From: Sinorhizobium fredii USDA 257
GTDB lineage: Bacteria > Pseudomonadota > Alphaproteobacteria > Rhizobiales > Rhizobiaceae
DNA length: 64,000 nt
Assembly: GCF_000265205.3 (NCBI RefSeq)
Contig: NC_018000.1
Location: 2,480,001 to 2,544,000 of the forward strand
Reading direction: 5' to 3'
In this document: positions 45,955-55,230 of the stretch, in pieces
Position numbering within the stretch: position 1 is the first letter of the stretch
Layout: each line of letters begins with the position of its first letter
The notes under the pieces: model-generated
Seen by the model: only the letters and a program-made list of their open reading frames with translations
Databases searched by the model: none
Told to the model about the DNA's origin: nothing
Position numbers and translations under genes: made by a program

Positions 45955-46922
45955 CAAACCCAAACGGTGTTCGCCGCATGTCCAACCGTCTTGCATGGTC
46001 TTCGCTGCTGCTTGCTTCAGCCGCGCTGACAACGCCGAGTGCGGTCGGAGCCGGCGCGGCAGACCTAGAGGTCCTGGACAGCATGGAAATTCCGGCGGAG
46101 GGCGCGAACGAAACGACAATCGAGGAATTTTCCGGCCTGGCTTGGGACGAGGATGAGCAGCTTCTATACGCGGTCTCCGATGGCGGCGTTCTCCATCATT
46201 TTCGTATTCGCATAGATGGGACCCAGATCGCGGAGATCCAACCCGTCTTCTCCGTGCCGATCGCAGCGACGACAAGTGAGGTTTCCGGCGGGTCCGTCAC
46301 CAATGCGGAAGGCCTCACCGCGCTCAACGAAGACAATGGCAAGCAATCCGACACTGAGTTGCTGATTGCGTTCGAGGATGGGCCCGCGATTGTTCGGCTT
46401 ACACCGCAGGGCAAACGGATCGCCGAGATCCCATTGCCTGGCCCCTTGGCGGACGAGAAGCAATACAGCAAGAAGAACAGCCGCCTTGAAGCGGTAGCGG
46501 TCGACAAGCGTCATGGTATCCTGACGGCGCCGGAACGGCCCCTGGTGAGCCAACCGGAGGACCGTCACATGCTTTATGCGGTAGACGGAACGACCTGGTC
46601 GTTCGGGGCCTTCCAACCTGATAGCAGGCTCAAGGCGATCGAGAAGTTGCCGGACGGCAATCTCCTTATCCTGGAGCGAACCCGCGAGGAAAAGGGCGGC
46701 GCACCAACAGCGCGCCTGCGCTATCTCGACTTCGCTGCCTGCTCCGCGAAACGGGAGTGCCACCTTGCGGAGCTTTTAGCCGTGCCTGATGCAATGCTGG
46801 TGAACAACTTCGAGGGACTGGCACGCCTCTCTGACGATCTGTTTCTCATGGTCACCGACATGACAAAGAAGGACGCGGAACCGACGACTTTCGTCCTGTT
46901 CAAGGTCACGGTGGCTCCGTGA
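45951..46922 (+). CDS. Secreted phytase-like (esterase-like) beta-propeller protein
   Basis: A 323-residue exported protein. The N-terminal signal runs to about residue 37 (RLAWSSLLLASAALTTPSAV, then GAGA). The body matches the esterase-like activity of phytase family: IEEFSGLAWDEDEQLLYAVS, GGSVTNAEGLTAL, NSRLEAVAVDKRHGI and NNFEGLARLSDDLFLMVTD. These residues form acidic propeller loops that bind calcium and organic phosphate. Being coupled to a polyphosphate polymerase, it may release phosphate from periplasmic phosphoesters. Start ATG 45951; overlap with the previous stop is ATGA. Confidence 0.83.
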   Translation: MTNPNGVRRMSNRLAWSSLLLASAALTTPSAVGAGAADLEVLDSMEIPAEGANETTIEEFSGLAWDEDEQLLYAVSDGGVLHHFRIRIDGTQIAEIQPVFSVPIAATTSEVSGGSVTNAEGLTALNEDNGKQSDTELLIAFEDGPAIVRLTPQGKRIAEIPLPGPLADEKQYSKKNSRLEAVAVDKRHGILTAPERPLVSQPEDRHMLYAVDGTTWSFGAFQPDSRLKAIEKLPDGNLLILERTREEKGGAPTARLRYLDFAACSAKRECHLAELLAVPDAMLVNNFEGLARLSDDLFLMVTDMTKKDAEPTTFVLFKVTVAP

Positions 46923-46989
46923 ACAAGCAGCGCATCGCAGAGCAATCAGGCCGTTCTGACCAAGTCTCAATCCGTAAGCGTTCAGCCAA

Positions 46990-47700
46990 AGCGAGGGTCG
47001 ACAATGTTCTCCCTTCTTTGGCTCAGGCAAACTGTTTTACTCGCTGCTTGACGATGCCGCCCTTGCGGCCCACGACAGCACTAAGGCGCTGGCTTGGGCA
47101 ATCATCTCGGCATTTGCAAAGGCCGGAGGGCCATTGGCAAGATTGGCCCGGCCGCATTGGGTCAATGCCTTCTTCGGCAGCGCACCACGGGCGTCCGCGG
47201 TCCACATGGGACTGGCGCATGGGCGCAGCGACGCGCAGAAGACCATGGGCATCATCGCGCTTGCATTGGCGCATAGACTTCGGGGGCGTTCGACCGTTTG
47301 CCGGCCTCGGTGCTATTTCTGTGCCCTGATGCCAACGGGGATGGCATCGACAGCTGGATCATCGTCAGCTGCGCTTTGGTGATGGCGGCCGGTACACCCG
47401 GCGGCGGTTGGCGCATCGTCAAGACGCTCGGCCACAAAATGGTCAAGCTGCACCCATCCACGGTTTCGCTGCCCAATGAGTTCGGCGACAATTCTTTCGC
47501 TCGTCGCGCAGTTCGCCATGCCCGTATCGCCCACGCACAGCATCTCGACCGCCATCATGGGTGCGGGCTTTGCCAAGTGCCCGCACGCGTTGAGGTGGAC
47601 GGTGATTGAGCACATCCTTTGGGCGTGGATACTGACGATCCCGGCCGCAGGCGGTGCGGCCTACGGTTTGCTCAGGTTGTTTGAGGCGTTCAGCTGGACT
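46990..47700 (+). pseudogene. PiT-family phosphate transporter, decayed
   Basis: Pieces in different frames make a Pit-type permease: DDAALAAHDSTKALAWAIIS, LAHGRSDAQKTMGIIALALA (the PiT G-x-N-D-A-x-K motif region with one Asn replaced by Ser), DSWIIVSCALVMAAGTPGGG, WRIVKTLGHKMVKLHP, ATILSLVAQFAMPVSPTHSI and STAIMGAGFAKCPHALRWTV. At least three frameshifts or indels are needed. A functional inorganic-phosphate importer is therefore gone, while the polyphosphate and phytase-like genes beside it stay intact. Confidence 0.72.
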
Positions 47701-47758
47701 AGCCTCTCACGAGGTGAAGTCGCTAAATTCGGGCGGCACGACTGCATTCTCACCAATT

Positions 47759-47787
47759 TCTAACCTGAATCTCCCGTATCCTTAATC
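47759..47787 (+). promoter_or_regulatory. Two heptamers at 22-bp spacing upstream of the histidine kinase gene
   Basis: TCTAACC (47759) and CTTAATC (47781), exactly 22 bp apart, 160 bp before the kinase start. The arrangement matches the arrays at 44232 and 50446, suggesting that the response regulator controls its own kinase-regulator operon. Confidence 0.6.
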
Positions 47788-47946
47788 GCGGGTCCTCTAT
47801 GTTTGCTCCATGCTGAAACGGCGTCGCGGAAATGTTGCGCCGATCCGCGTGAGCCGATCCTGAACGGTGGCCTTCTCTGCCGTGAAGGGGACGTGAGTAT
47901 TCATGAATCCGATCGGTTTTCGGGTTCTTAACGCCGATGGACACCG

Positions 47947-49608
47947 ATGGGCATCAGGTCTCGCATTCTTGTATTTCAGCTCATTGTCGTGGGGGCAGTC
48001 GTGATGATGGCGGCTATAGTCTACGTCACCATTCGCTCGACAACTTACTACACAGTGCGTGTACAATGGGCCAACAACCAACTGGAAGCTGTCATGGCGC
48101 TAACGGTTAATGCCAATCGATATTCCGAGCAGATCGCCGAGTTCCTGTTGATTGGCGAACCGGAGCGTCTCGACTACGAGAGTGCCCGCGCCGAACTTGA
48201 GGCAGGATTCGATAAGCTCGAGGAGCTGACCAGGGGAGAGGCCGAGTTTCTGGTGGGCGGCAGCGAACAAGAGGACGGCGGCGACGAGATCTTCCGCATC
48301 TCGCGGATGCGCACGCTCTACGGAGAAATCGCCAAAGCCACGTCTGACGCAATCAATCTTCGCAACCAGGGGCGCCAGGAGGACGCGGTCAGGATTTTTC
48401 GCCGCGACATCGAAAATCGTTTTGACGCCGAGTTCGAAAACATCCTTGAAGCGGCGCGGCGCGACGAAGAGGAAGAGGTTGCGCGAACCGAGCTGCAGGC
48501 AGAAGCGTTGTGGCGACGCCTGACCTGGATGACGGCCGTACTTGCGTTGGCTGCCGTGGTCCTCTGCTTTGTCGCTGCTTTCCTTCTCGCCCGATCGCTG
48601 ATGCGCCCGATCAGCCTTCTGACCGAAGGCACAGAGGCGATCAGTCGTGGCGATCTCGACCACCGGATCGTCTTTGATGGCCGCGACGAACTCGGTGCGC
48701 TCGCCAAGCGGTTCAACGAAATGGCCGCACACCAGCAAGACCAGCGCGACCGGTTGCTCAATGCCAAAGCAGAACTCGAGCAGCAAGTTGCCGCACGGAC
48801 CGCAGAGCTTGCCGCGGCGAATCAGCGGTTGACTGAGCTCGACCGGTTGCGCGTCCAGTTCCTCGCCGACATCAGCCATGAACTCCGCACTCCACTGACG
48901 GCCCTTCGCGGCGAAGCGGAAATTCCGCTGCGCCATGGTTCAAAGCCAGAGGCAGTCTACCGCGATGCGCTCGAACGGATTGTCACTCAGAGCCTGGAGA
49001 TGGGACGCCTCGTCGACGATCTCGTTTTTCTTTCTCGTTCGGAAACCGATACAATACGGTTCGAACCCCGCCGAACAGACCTCGTGGCCATCATCGCCGA
49101 TGCGGTCCACGAGGGCGAAATCCTGGGGCGCGCCAAGGGCATCTCGATCAAGGCGGCCTACAGCACCGATCCGGTCTGGGTCACTGCCGACGCGCAGCGG
49201 CTCAAGCAGGCTCTCGTCATAATTCTGGACAATGCCATAAAATATTCTCCGCGCGATCGCTCGGTGAAATTGAGCATGACTGTTATGGACGGGCATGCGG
49301 AGATTGCGATTCGCGATAAGGGTTTGGGTATTCCAGCCGAGGAAATACCCAAGGTGTTCGAGCGATTTTACCGCGGCCGAAGCCCAAAGGCGTCGCGCCA
49401 ACTTGGCAGCGGCCTCGGTCTGGCGATCGCGAAATGGCTCATCGAAAAGCATCGGGGCGAGATTGCGCTTAAGAGCGAGGTCGGTTCTTTTACTGAGGTC
49501 GTGGTCCGCCTTCCACGCGCTGACGTAACCGCGTCTGCGGATGAGAACGCAGGCGCCTCCGTAGTCGTCCTGAAAAAAAGGTCGCGTGTGAAATCCAACC
49601 TGGAATAA
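47947..49608 (+). CDS. Sensor histidine kinase with periplasmic domain
   Basis: A 553-residue kinase. Helix 1 is residues 7-30, followed by a long helical periplasmic sensor (residues 31-190, including AVMALTVNANRYSEQIAEFL) and helix 2 at about 197-217. HAMP (RSLMRPISLLTEGTEAISRG) leads to a coiled coil, then the dimerisation domain with SHELRTPLTALRG (phospho-His) and the ATPase domain (N-box LDNAIKYSP, G1 RDKGLGIP, F-box FERFYRG, G2 GSGLGLAI). It lies 123 bp upstream of its likely partner, the OmpR-type regulator. The sensor domain resembles a general four-helix ligand-binding module; the stimulus is unknown. Confidence 0.92.
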   Translation: MGIRSRILVFQLIVVGAVVMMAAIVYVTIRSTTYYTVRVQWANNQLEAVMALTVNANRYSEQIAEFLLIGEPERLDYESARAELEAGFDKLEELTRGEAEFLVGGSEQEDGGDEIFRISRMRTLYGEIAKATSDAINLRNQGRQEDAVRIFRRDIENRFDAEFENILEAARRDEEEEVARTELQAEALWRRLTWMTAVLALAAVVLCFVAAFLLARSLMRPISLLTEGTEAISRGDLDHRIVFDGRDELGALAKRFNEMAAHQQDQRDRLLNAKAELEQQVAARTAELAAANQRLTELDRLRVQFLADISHELRTPLTALRGEAEIPLRHGSKPEAVYRDALERIVTQSLEMGRLVDDLVFLSRSETDTIRFEPRRTDLVAIIADAVHEGEILGRAKGISIKAAYSTDPVWVTADAQRLKQALVIILDNAIKYSPRDRSVKLSMTVMDGHAEIAIRDKGLGIPAEEIPKVFERFYRGRSPKASRQLGSGLGLAIAKWLIEKHRGEIALKSEVGSFTEVVVRLPRADVTASADENAGASVVVLKKRSRVKSNLE

Positions 49609-49731
49609 AGCACGACCTCCCCTCGTTTCCTGAATTACGATAACTTGAGGCGGGAGCTAATGATCGGGCCCACCGTGAGGGGGGAAGTTCTCTGGCTCCC
49701 CGCGATAGGCCCGCGGACGGAGGTGGTGTAA

Positions 49732-50406
49732 ATGTCAAGGATTCTTCTGGTGGAAGATGACGATCGCATCGTGGGCTTCATCAAGCGAGGACTCGAAGCC
49801 GAGGGTTACGTTGTCGACGTGACCGATAGTGGCGGGGATGCCCTTGCGATGGTGCGGGAGACGCCATATGCGCTGATCATTCTCGACCGTATGCTTCCCG
49901 GGATCGACGGCCTCGAAGTATGTCGCATGCTGCGGCGCGAGCAGCACGAGCATCTTATCCTGATGCTCACGGCCAGAGACAGCCTGCAGGATAAGGTCGA
50001 AGGACTAAAGGGTGGCGCCGACGACTACCTGACCAAACCTTTCGCCTTCGATGAATTGATTGCTCGCATGGAAGCGCTGCTTCGTCGCAGGTCCAGCACA
50101 GGCACGGACCCGGTCCTCAGGGTTGGCGATCTGGCTCTTGATCCGGTCGGCAAGAAGGTCTGGCGCGGCAAGCGCGAGATCAGCCTGACGGCCAAGGAAT
50201 TCAAGCTTCTCGCTTATTTAATGTCGCACTCCGGCGCTGTGATCAGCAGAACCCGATTACTCAACAATGTTTGGGATCTGAGCTTCGACCCGGAAACGAA
50301 GGTGGTCGACGTCTACATCCGCTATCTTCGCAGCAAGATCGAAAGCGCGGACGAAAAGCCGCTCATAAAAACCGTGCGGGGCTTCGGCTACGTGGTATCG
50401 GCCTGA
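49732..50406 (+). CDS. OmpR-family response regulator
   Basis: A 224-residue two-domain regulator. The receiver has VEDDDRIV (acidic pocket), LIILDRMLPGIDG (phospho-Asp), MLTARDS and DYLTKPF (conserved Lys). The OmpR winged helix has the DPVGKKVWRGKREISLTAKE start, SRTRLLNNVWDLSFDPETKV and VRGFGYVVSA. It follows the histidine kinase. It is the best candidate for binding the 22-bp-phased heptamers at three promoters nearby. Confidence 0.93.
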   Translation: MSRILLVEDDDRIVGFIKRGLEAEGYVVDVTDSGGDALAMVRETPYALIILDRMLPGIDGLEVCRMLRREQHEHLILMLTARDSLQDKVEGLKGGADDYLTKPFAFDELIARMEALLRRRSSTGTDPVLRVGDLALDPVGKKVWRGKREISLTAKEFKLLAYLMSHSGAVISRTRLLNNVWDLSFDPETKVVDVYIRYLRSKIESADEKPLIKTVRGFGYVVSA

Positions 50407-50445
50407 AGCCCCCGGTTCGCTCGGCAAAAACAGTTCTCACCAAGC

Positions 50446-50518
50446 TCTAACCTGGACCTTGCCATAGTCTAACCTAGGCCTTTCCGAAATCTAGCCGGAC
50501 TCCCACGCTGGCTTAGCC
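50446..50518 (+). promoter_or_regulatory. Four heptamers at 22-bp spacing upstream of the sigma-factor gene
   Basis: TCTAACC (50446), TCTAACC (50468), TCTAGCC (50490), CTTAGCC (50512), each 22 bp from the previous. This matches the array at 44232-44304 in copy number, order and drift of the last two units. It lies just after the regulator stop codon and 120 bp before the sigma-factor start. Confidence 0.8.
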
Positions 50519-50639
50519 AGCATGGTCATATGTTGCCACATGAAGATACCAAACCACCCCGCTTGCTGGCGAGCAACAAACCCTTGTTTGTTTATCGCCT
50601 CAGCGGAAGGCCAAATTCCATGAGGCTCTCGGGGTCAAC

Positions 50640-51335
50640 ATGCGCGATGCCGGCTTTCCTGTGACGTCTGTTGTTGATTTCGAATGCTTGCGGCGGCGAC
50701 TGACTTCGCTTGATACTCGGGAAACGGGAAACTTCGACGTGATTGAAGTGGATCAATTCGGAAAACGTCTTGTCGTCTTTCTGCCGAATCTGCGCCGTTT
50801 CGCGAATTCTCTCTGCCGTTCCCGCGATCTCGCCGACGATCTCGTCCAGGCAACTTGCGAGCGGGCGCTCGCCAATGCTGGGCGTTTTGAACCTGGAACC
50901 CGCTTCGACGCCTGGATGTTCCGCATCCTGCGCAACTTGTGGATAGACCACATCAGAAAGCAGCGGACGGCCGGCCCGCATGAGGGCATCGAACAACGTC
51001 AGGAACTCGTCGGCGCCTCTGGCGAACGAGACGTGGAAGCCCGCCTTACTCTGAACAGCGTCGCCCAGGCGATCACCGATCTACCCGACGATCAGCGCGA
51101 AGTCATCCTCCTGGTCTGCGTTGAGGATCTCTCCTACAGGGAGGCGGCCGATGTTCTCGGGATACCGATCGGAACGGTGATGAGCCGGCTGGCGCGCGCC
51201 AGAAAAAATCTCGCCGAGGCAGCGGGAATAACTCCCGGCTTGTCACGTTCACCGATCACGAAGGGCGAGAACAAAAATGATCAGATGCGAGTTTGCAGAC
51301 GAAACGCTCATGGCCTTTGCAGACGGCGAACTTGA
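50640..51335 (+). CDS. ECF-type RNA polymerase sigma factor
   Basis: About 231 residues from ATG 50640; a GTG at 50739 is an alternative start closer to the conserved region. Sigma region 2 reads LPNLRRFANSLCRSRDLADD, VQATCERALANAGRFEPG, RFDAWMFRILRNLWIDHIRK; region 4 reads VAQAITDLPDDQREVILLVC, LSYREAADVLGIPIGTVMSR. The last residues overlap the start of the anti-sigma gene by about 59 bp. It stands behind a four-unit 22-bp array, so it should be part of the two-component regulon. Confidence 0.87.
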   Translation: MRDAGFPVTSVVDFECLRRRLTSLDTRETGNFDVIEVDQFGKRLVVFLPNLRRFANSLCRSRDLADDLVQATCERALANAGRFEPGTRFDAWMFRILRNLWIDHIRKQRTAGPHEGIEQRQELVGASGERDVEARLTLNSVAQAITDLPDDQREVILLVCVEDLSYREAADVLGIPIGTVMSRLARARKNLAEAAGITPGLSRSPITKGENKNDQMRVCRRNAHGLCRRRT

Positions 51336-52065
51336 CGACGCGACTGCCGCCACCATCGAGAAAGCCATGGAACCGGATATCGCCAGCCAGGTCGCCCTGT
51401 TCCTGGAAGCCCGCATTCAGGCCAAAGAGGCACTGAGGCCGGTTCTCGATGAACCCGTTCCCGACCGGCTCAGCCAGTCCGTGTGGCGGATGATCGACGA
51501 CGCCAAGCGGCGCAGCGCTCCGTCGCACGCCAGCGAGGCTGCGCGTGTCGTTGCCTTCGAGGCCAAAGAAAACCGAGTGCGCCTACAGCGATCCTGGATC
51601 ATGCCGCTGGCCGCCTCATTGGTCGCCATAGCGTTCGGCATCGGCGGCTATTCTCTTGGGATTGGTATGCAAGACCAGTCGCAGGGGCTTAACGTTACGG
51701 GGCTGAACGGACCGGCTCTTTCAGATGCGCTCGGGCAGATCGCGTCCGGAGCGGAAGCCGTCCTGGCGGGCTCCAGCGACAGGATTCGTGTCGTCGCTTC
51801 GTTTCGGGATGAAAGCGGCTCGTTGTGCCGCGAATTCGAAATCGAAGCCGCGAACCGCTCCACTGTCATAGCCGTTGCGTGCCGTTCAAATGACGTTTGG
51901 GCGGTAAACTTTGCCGTTGCCGCCTCGGCGGCCGATGGTGGATATGCCCCGGCATCGTCCATGGGATCGCTCGACGCCTATCTCGCGGCCGCTGGCGCAC
52001 ATGAGCCTCTGTCCCGGGAAGACGAGGCAACGGCATTGAGATTGTTGGGCGAGGCAGAAGAGTAG
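51277..52065 (+). CDS. Anti-sigma factor with one transmembrane helix
   Basis: A 262-residue protein. The cytoplasmic N-terminus begins EFADETLMAFADGELDD, the typical anti-sigma start. A membrane helix is near residues 109-129 (SWIMPLAASLVAIAFGIGGY). A periplasmic domain of about 130 residues follows. No H-x3-C-x2-C zinc motif is present, so it is not a ZAS-type anti-sigma factor. It is coded directly after the sigma factor with overlap. It may release the sigma factor in response to an envelope signal. Confidence 0.82.
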   Translation: MIRCEFADETLMAFADGELDDATAATIEKAMEPDIASQVALFLEARIQAKEALRPVLDEPVPDRLSQSVWRMIDDAKRRSAPSHASEAARVVAFEAKENRVRLQRSWIMPLAASLVAIAFGIGGYSLGIGMQDQSQGLNVTGLNGPALSDALGQIASGAEAVLAGSSDRIRVVASFRDESGSLCREFEIEAANRSTVIAVACRSNDVWAVNFAVAASAADGGYAPASSMGSLDAYLAAAGAHEPLSREDEATALRLLGEAEE

Positions 52066-52642
52066 TGGCGGTAAGTTCGTTTTTGCGAAGCCCACTCCAA
52101 GTCGTCAAATGCATTTTCGAGTATAAATTGGTAACGAGGAACGTCGACTGAGTGGTGTAACTAGAGGGCATAACGTTGGTTCCCGCTAAACAACGCTAAT
52201 GCCCTGATCTACTTCGTCACGTCGGTCCGGAATCGGGGCCAACGCCGCTGCTTCGCCGGCAAGCGTTGCCTTGAAGGCCGTCGGCCCAAGCGATGGGGAA
52301 AAACGTGTCGCTCCCGGCGGTTCTTCAAGGGCGCGTTCACGTTGTGACGGCTTAACTTCACGAGCGGCGCGAGCAGTCGCGAAGAGGCGGTTGAGGTTGA
52401 GGTAGAGGAGGTCGAAAACGCGGGACTTCGCGCCTGAAAGGCCGCCCGGGGGCATGATGTGCCACCAGCGATAATGGCGACACTGCTCGCCATCTAATGC
52501 CGCTTGAGAAGACTACGTGGTGCAAAACGGCCACATATTGAGCGTTTGCTCGATGCCAAATGCGATGCGTGCCTATTCGCCCTACGTTTGCCACCCTTCT
52601 GGCTGACCTGTTTGTGACGGTTTCATGACAGGAGATGAAGCG
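52066..52642. other. 577-bp region without a firmly supported gene
   Basis: A minus-strand ORF (52186-52455; PGGLSGAKSRVFDLLYLNLN, RLFATARAAREVKPSQRERA) has protein-like composition but no ribosome-binding site and no known family. It may be a decayed gene. Nothing else stands out. Confidence 0.3.
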
Positions 52643-53335
52643 ATGAGGCGGGAGAATGTTGCATTCATTTTGAAGGTGGCCGGGACCGTAATCGCACTCT
52701 TCATCATGGGGCTTTGCAGGCCAGATTTACTGGTCGAAGACCATCTCGTGGAAAGTCTGGGCGCACTGGCATTCGCGGCTGCATCTCTGCTCGCTCTAGG
52801 CACGGCCATTCGAAATTGTGCCGTTTTCTCCGCATACGAGAGAAACGTCCTCGTTGGCACGAGCGGACTGTGTATAATCCTTTTTCTCAGCGAGATCAGT
52901 TTTGGCGCTCGCATACTTGGACTGAAGATGCCGCAAATGCGCGGCGGCGGTGAGTTCGACGGCGGCCATGATATCGCCATCGTGGCTTTCCGGCTCATGC
53001 GAGACACTGGTCTCGCCGGCTACCTTATCGCGGCGACTGCGTCGTTGCTTCTCCTGGTCTCGGCAGCAGTGCTTCTTTACTCATATCGTCAACAAGCCGG
53101 CACGATCCTTGTTCAAATTCTCACGAGCGTGTTTGAATGCCGCATAGTTTTTGCTATGGCTATGCTCGCAAGTGCCGTGACGCTCGATCTACTAACGTCA
53201 TACAAGGCGGCAGTTCTGGAAGAGGTCCTCGAGTTTGCCGCAAGCGGCGTATTCGTCCTTGCTATTATCGCATTCCGACGCGAAACAAGTAGCAAACGCA
53301 AATCGCCGTGCCGCGCCGTCTATGGGAAGGCTTAG
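52643..53335 (+). CDS. Polytopic membrane protein of unknown function
   Basis: A 230-residue protein with about six helices (residues 6-26, 36-56, 65-85, 120-142, 155-175 and 190-210 roughly). There is no signal peptide; the N-terminus is short and basic. ATG 52643 is 9 bp downstream of AGGAGA and is preferred to ATG 52625, which overlaps the Shine-Dalgarno sequence itself. The C-terminal tail is basic (RRETSSKRKSPCRAVYGKA). There is no functional motif. It is the only gene between the sigma-factor operon and the LysE-type exporter. Confidence 0.65.
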   Translation: MRRENVAFILKVAGTVIALFIMGLCRPDLLVEDHLVESLGALAFAAASLLALGTAIRNCAVFSAYERNVLVGTSGLCIILFLSEISFGARILGLKMPQMRGGGEFDGGHDIAIVAFRLMRDTGLAGYLIAATASLLLLVSAAVLLYSYRQQAGTILVQILTSVFECRIVFAMAMLASAVTLDLLTSYKAAVLEEVLEFAASGVFVLAIIAFRRETSSKRKSPCRAVYGKA

Positions 53336-53447
53336 GGCAAGGAGTGTGTCCGCGCCGCGCCCAATAAAATGCGCCCGCCATTCCGCGGGCGCAGAATCTA
53401 TGGCTATACTCTTGTTGTAGAGCGCGAAGAGTTGGGAAGAGGCCGGT

Positions 53448-53651
53448 GTGGTCGGCAAGGCGAAGAAGCGCCCTTTGGGATACTACACGTACCTGAAGAC
53501 GCTTGATAACGGAGGGAAGATACCCACGGTCGTTGAAGTTCACGCCCTGAAGGCAGACAAGGTCCACAGCACATTCCCGGAGCTCGACCAGCGCCAGGTC
53601 GAATGGTTTCGCCCGCTGAAACTGCCGTGCGTGCTCAAGAGCCCCAACTGA
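53448..53651 (+). CDS. Small hypothetical protein (possible gene)
   Basis: Sixty-seven codons beginning GTG with a GC-rich third-codon pattern as in nearby genes. The peptide (KAKKRPLGYYTYLKTLDNGG, KIPTVVEVHALKADKVHSTF) is basic at its N-terminus and has no membrane segment. No ribosome-binding site is obvious. Function unknown. Confidence 0.4.
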   Translation: MVGKAKKRPLGYYTYLKTLDNGGKIPTVVEVHALKADKVHSTFPELDQRQVEWFRPLKLPCVLKSPN

Positions 53652-53860
53652 AAGGGCCGCTCTCGAGCATGCTGAAGATGTCCACTGTCTCACGTAGAGC
53701 ATCGTCGGAGTCCGGGTGACTACTGGCAATCTTAAAGTTGGGTGGGGAGCCGAAGTCCAATGCTGAGGTGCCGGACGGCACCTTCGCGCCGCCAGAAGCA
53801 GACACTGTGTTCACGGAACGCGAACTTGCTATTCGCCTACCCTTGTGTGAATGGGAAGTC

Positions 53861-54487
53861 ATGATCCCGTTCGACATACTTCTGACCTTCGTAGGTGCTG
53901 CTACTTTACTCGCTTGGGTGCCGGGACCGGATAACCTCTTCGTGCTGACCCAGTCGGCTCTCTCAGGCCGGATGGTAGGCGTGTACGTGACGCTTGGGCT
54001 TTGCGTCGGTCTAGTTGTTCACACCATCGCTGTTTCGCTTGGCGTGGCAGCGATCTTCCAGACGTCGCAGACGGCTTTCGATGCGCTCAAGTTCGTTGGC
54101 GCGGCCTACTTGCTCTATCTCGCCTACAGCGCCTTCACAGCGAAGCCAGACGAACTGGAAGCCACCAAGGAGCGAGCTCAGTCTCTGCGGCAGATGTTCG
54201 CTCGCGGCGTTGTAATGAACGTGACCAATCCGAAGGTCGCGATATTTTTCCTCGCCTTCCTACCGCAGTTCACCGCGCCTGAGCGTGGTAGTGTTGTCCT
54301 CCAGATGCTGATGCTCGGGGGTGTATTTATCCTGTGCGCATTCGCCTCCTTCGCGCTCATCTCCGTCCTAGCTGGTTCTCTCAGCCGTTGGCTGCGGCAA
54401 TCGTCAAAAGGTCAACTGTGGCTCAATCGCGTGGCCGGTATCGTTTTTGTGGGATTGGCGGTCAAACTTGCCACTTCCCACCGGTAG
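53861..54487 (+). CDS. LysE/RhtB-family amino-acid exporter
   Basis: A 208-residue membrane protein. ATG 53861 begins the family core: FDILLTFVGAATLLAWVPGP followed by DNLFVLTQSALSGRMVGVYV, with six predicted helices. LAFLPQF and the ending helix GIVFVGLAVKLATSHR are typical. LysE/RhtB proteins export amino acids or analogues using the proton gradient. The longer ORF from 53738 adds an unconserved leader. Substrate cannot be read from sequence. Confidence 0.87.
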   Translation: MIPFDILLTFVGAATLLAWVPGPDNLFVLTQSALSGRMVGVYVTLGLCVGLVVHTIAVSLGVAAIFQTSQTAFDALKFVGAAYLLYLAYSAFTAKPDELEATKERAQSLRQMFARGVVMNVTNPKVAIFFLAFLPQFTAPERGSVVLQMLMLGGVFILCAFASFALISVLAGSLSRWLRQSSKGQLWLNRVAGIVFVGLAVKLATSHR

Positions 54488-55230
54488 TGATCCCCCAAGA
54501 AGTCCGCTTCGAGCCCAAATCCGGCCGTTACCTTTTTGCCTGTCACGGCGGCCGCTTCGGTTCGTACTCTGCCGACTGAGAGGAGCCTGTCCAACAACGG
54601 TTGTGTGCGAACCGGCCAAAATCCCCATCGTGTGAAAGCTTTGGTCGCTCGGGCCAGAGTGTCATTTCGCCCCTTACCGGAACCGACCTCTGATTTGGTG
54701 CGGCCTCCTCGGAACCCGGCAGGACGAACTCCACCGTGTGCTCGGCTTCTCCCGTGCCTCCAAGGGGTGCTCGACGATCCCCGTGACCTCGGAGCCCTTT
54801 GATGGGAACGCAGGCGGGCCGCCGAACAAGCCTTCAAGGATAAGGCGTTAAACTGCTGCAGAGCTGCAGAGCCTTGGCGGAGAATACTGTCGTGGCGACT
54901 GGACGGCGGCCACAAGCATATTCAGGTCCAGGAGTTTCCCGCTTCGGCGGGAAGGGGCGCTGAGGGGTAGAAGTGATTTCCGGTGTCGATCTGCAGCGGC
55001 ACACAGTTTAGTCTAGAGTACGCAGGGAGCTACTCGCAAGATCCTCTTAGCTGGTGCAATTCCGAAACTGTTTTCATTACGCTCTCAATAGATTGCATAA
55101 TGAGTCATCGGGAACCGTAATGGTATGGGTTGCGCCAGCGGGCATGCTCGAGCGCCGCCAGAGTCCGCTCGAGGCAAGGAGCTGGAGGCTGGCGATCGTC
55201 ATGGCAGGTGGCCAGTCCAGGCCGCGCATT
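54488..55230. other. 743-bp region, no supported gene
   Basis: Several ORFs cross it, but none has a ribosome-binding site or recognisable family. It lies between the exporter and the convergent end of the Dpp-type operon. Confidence 0.4.

Noticed and set aside
51277..52065. A ZAS-type (zinc) anti-sigma factor
   Set aside because: The H-x3-C-x2-C motif is absent.
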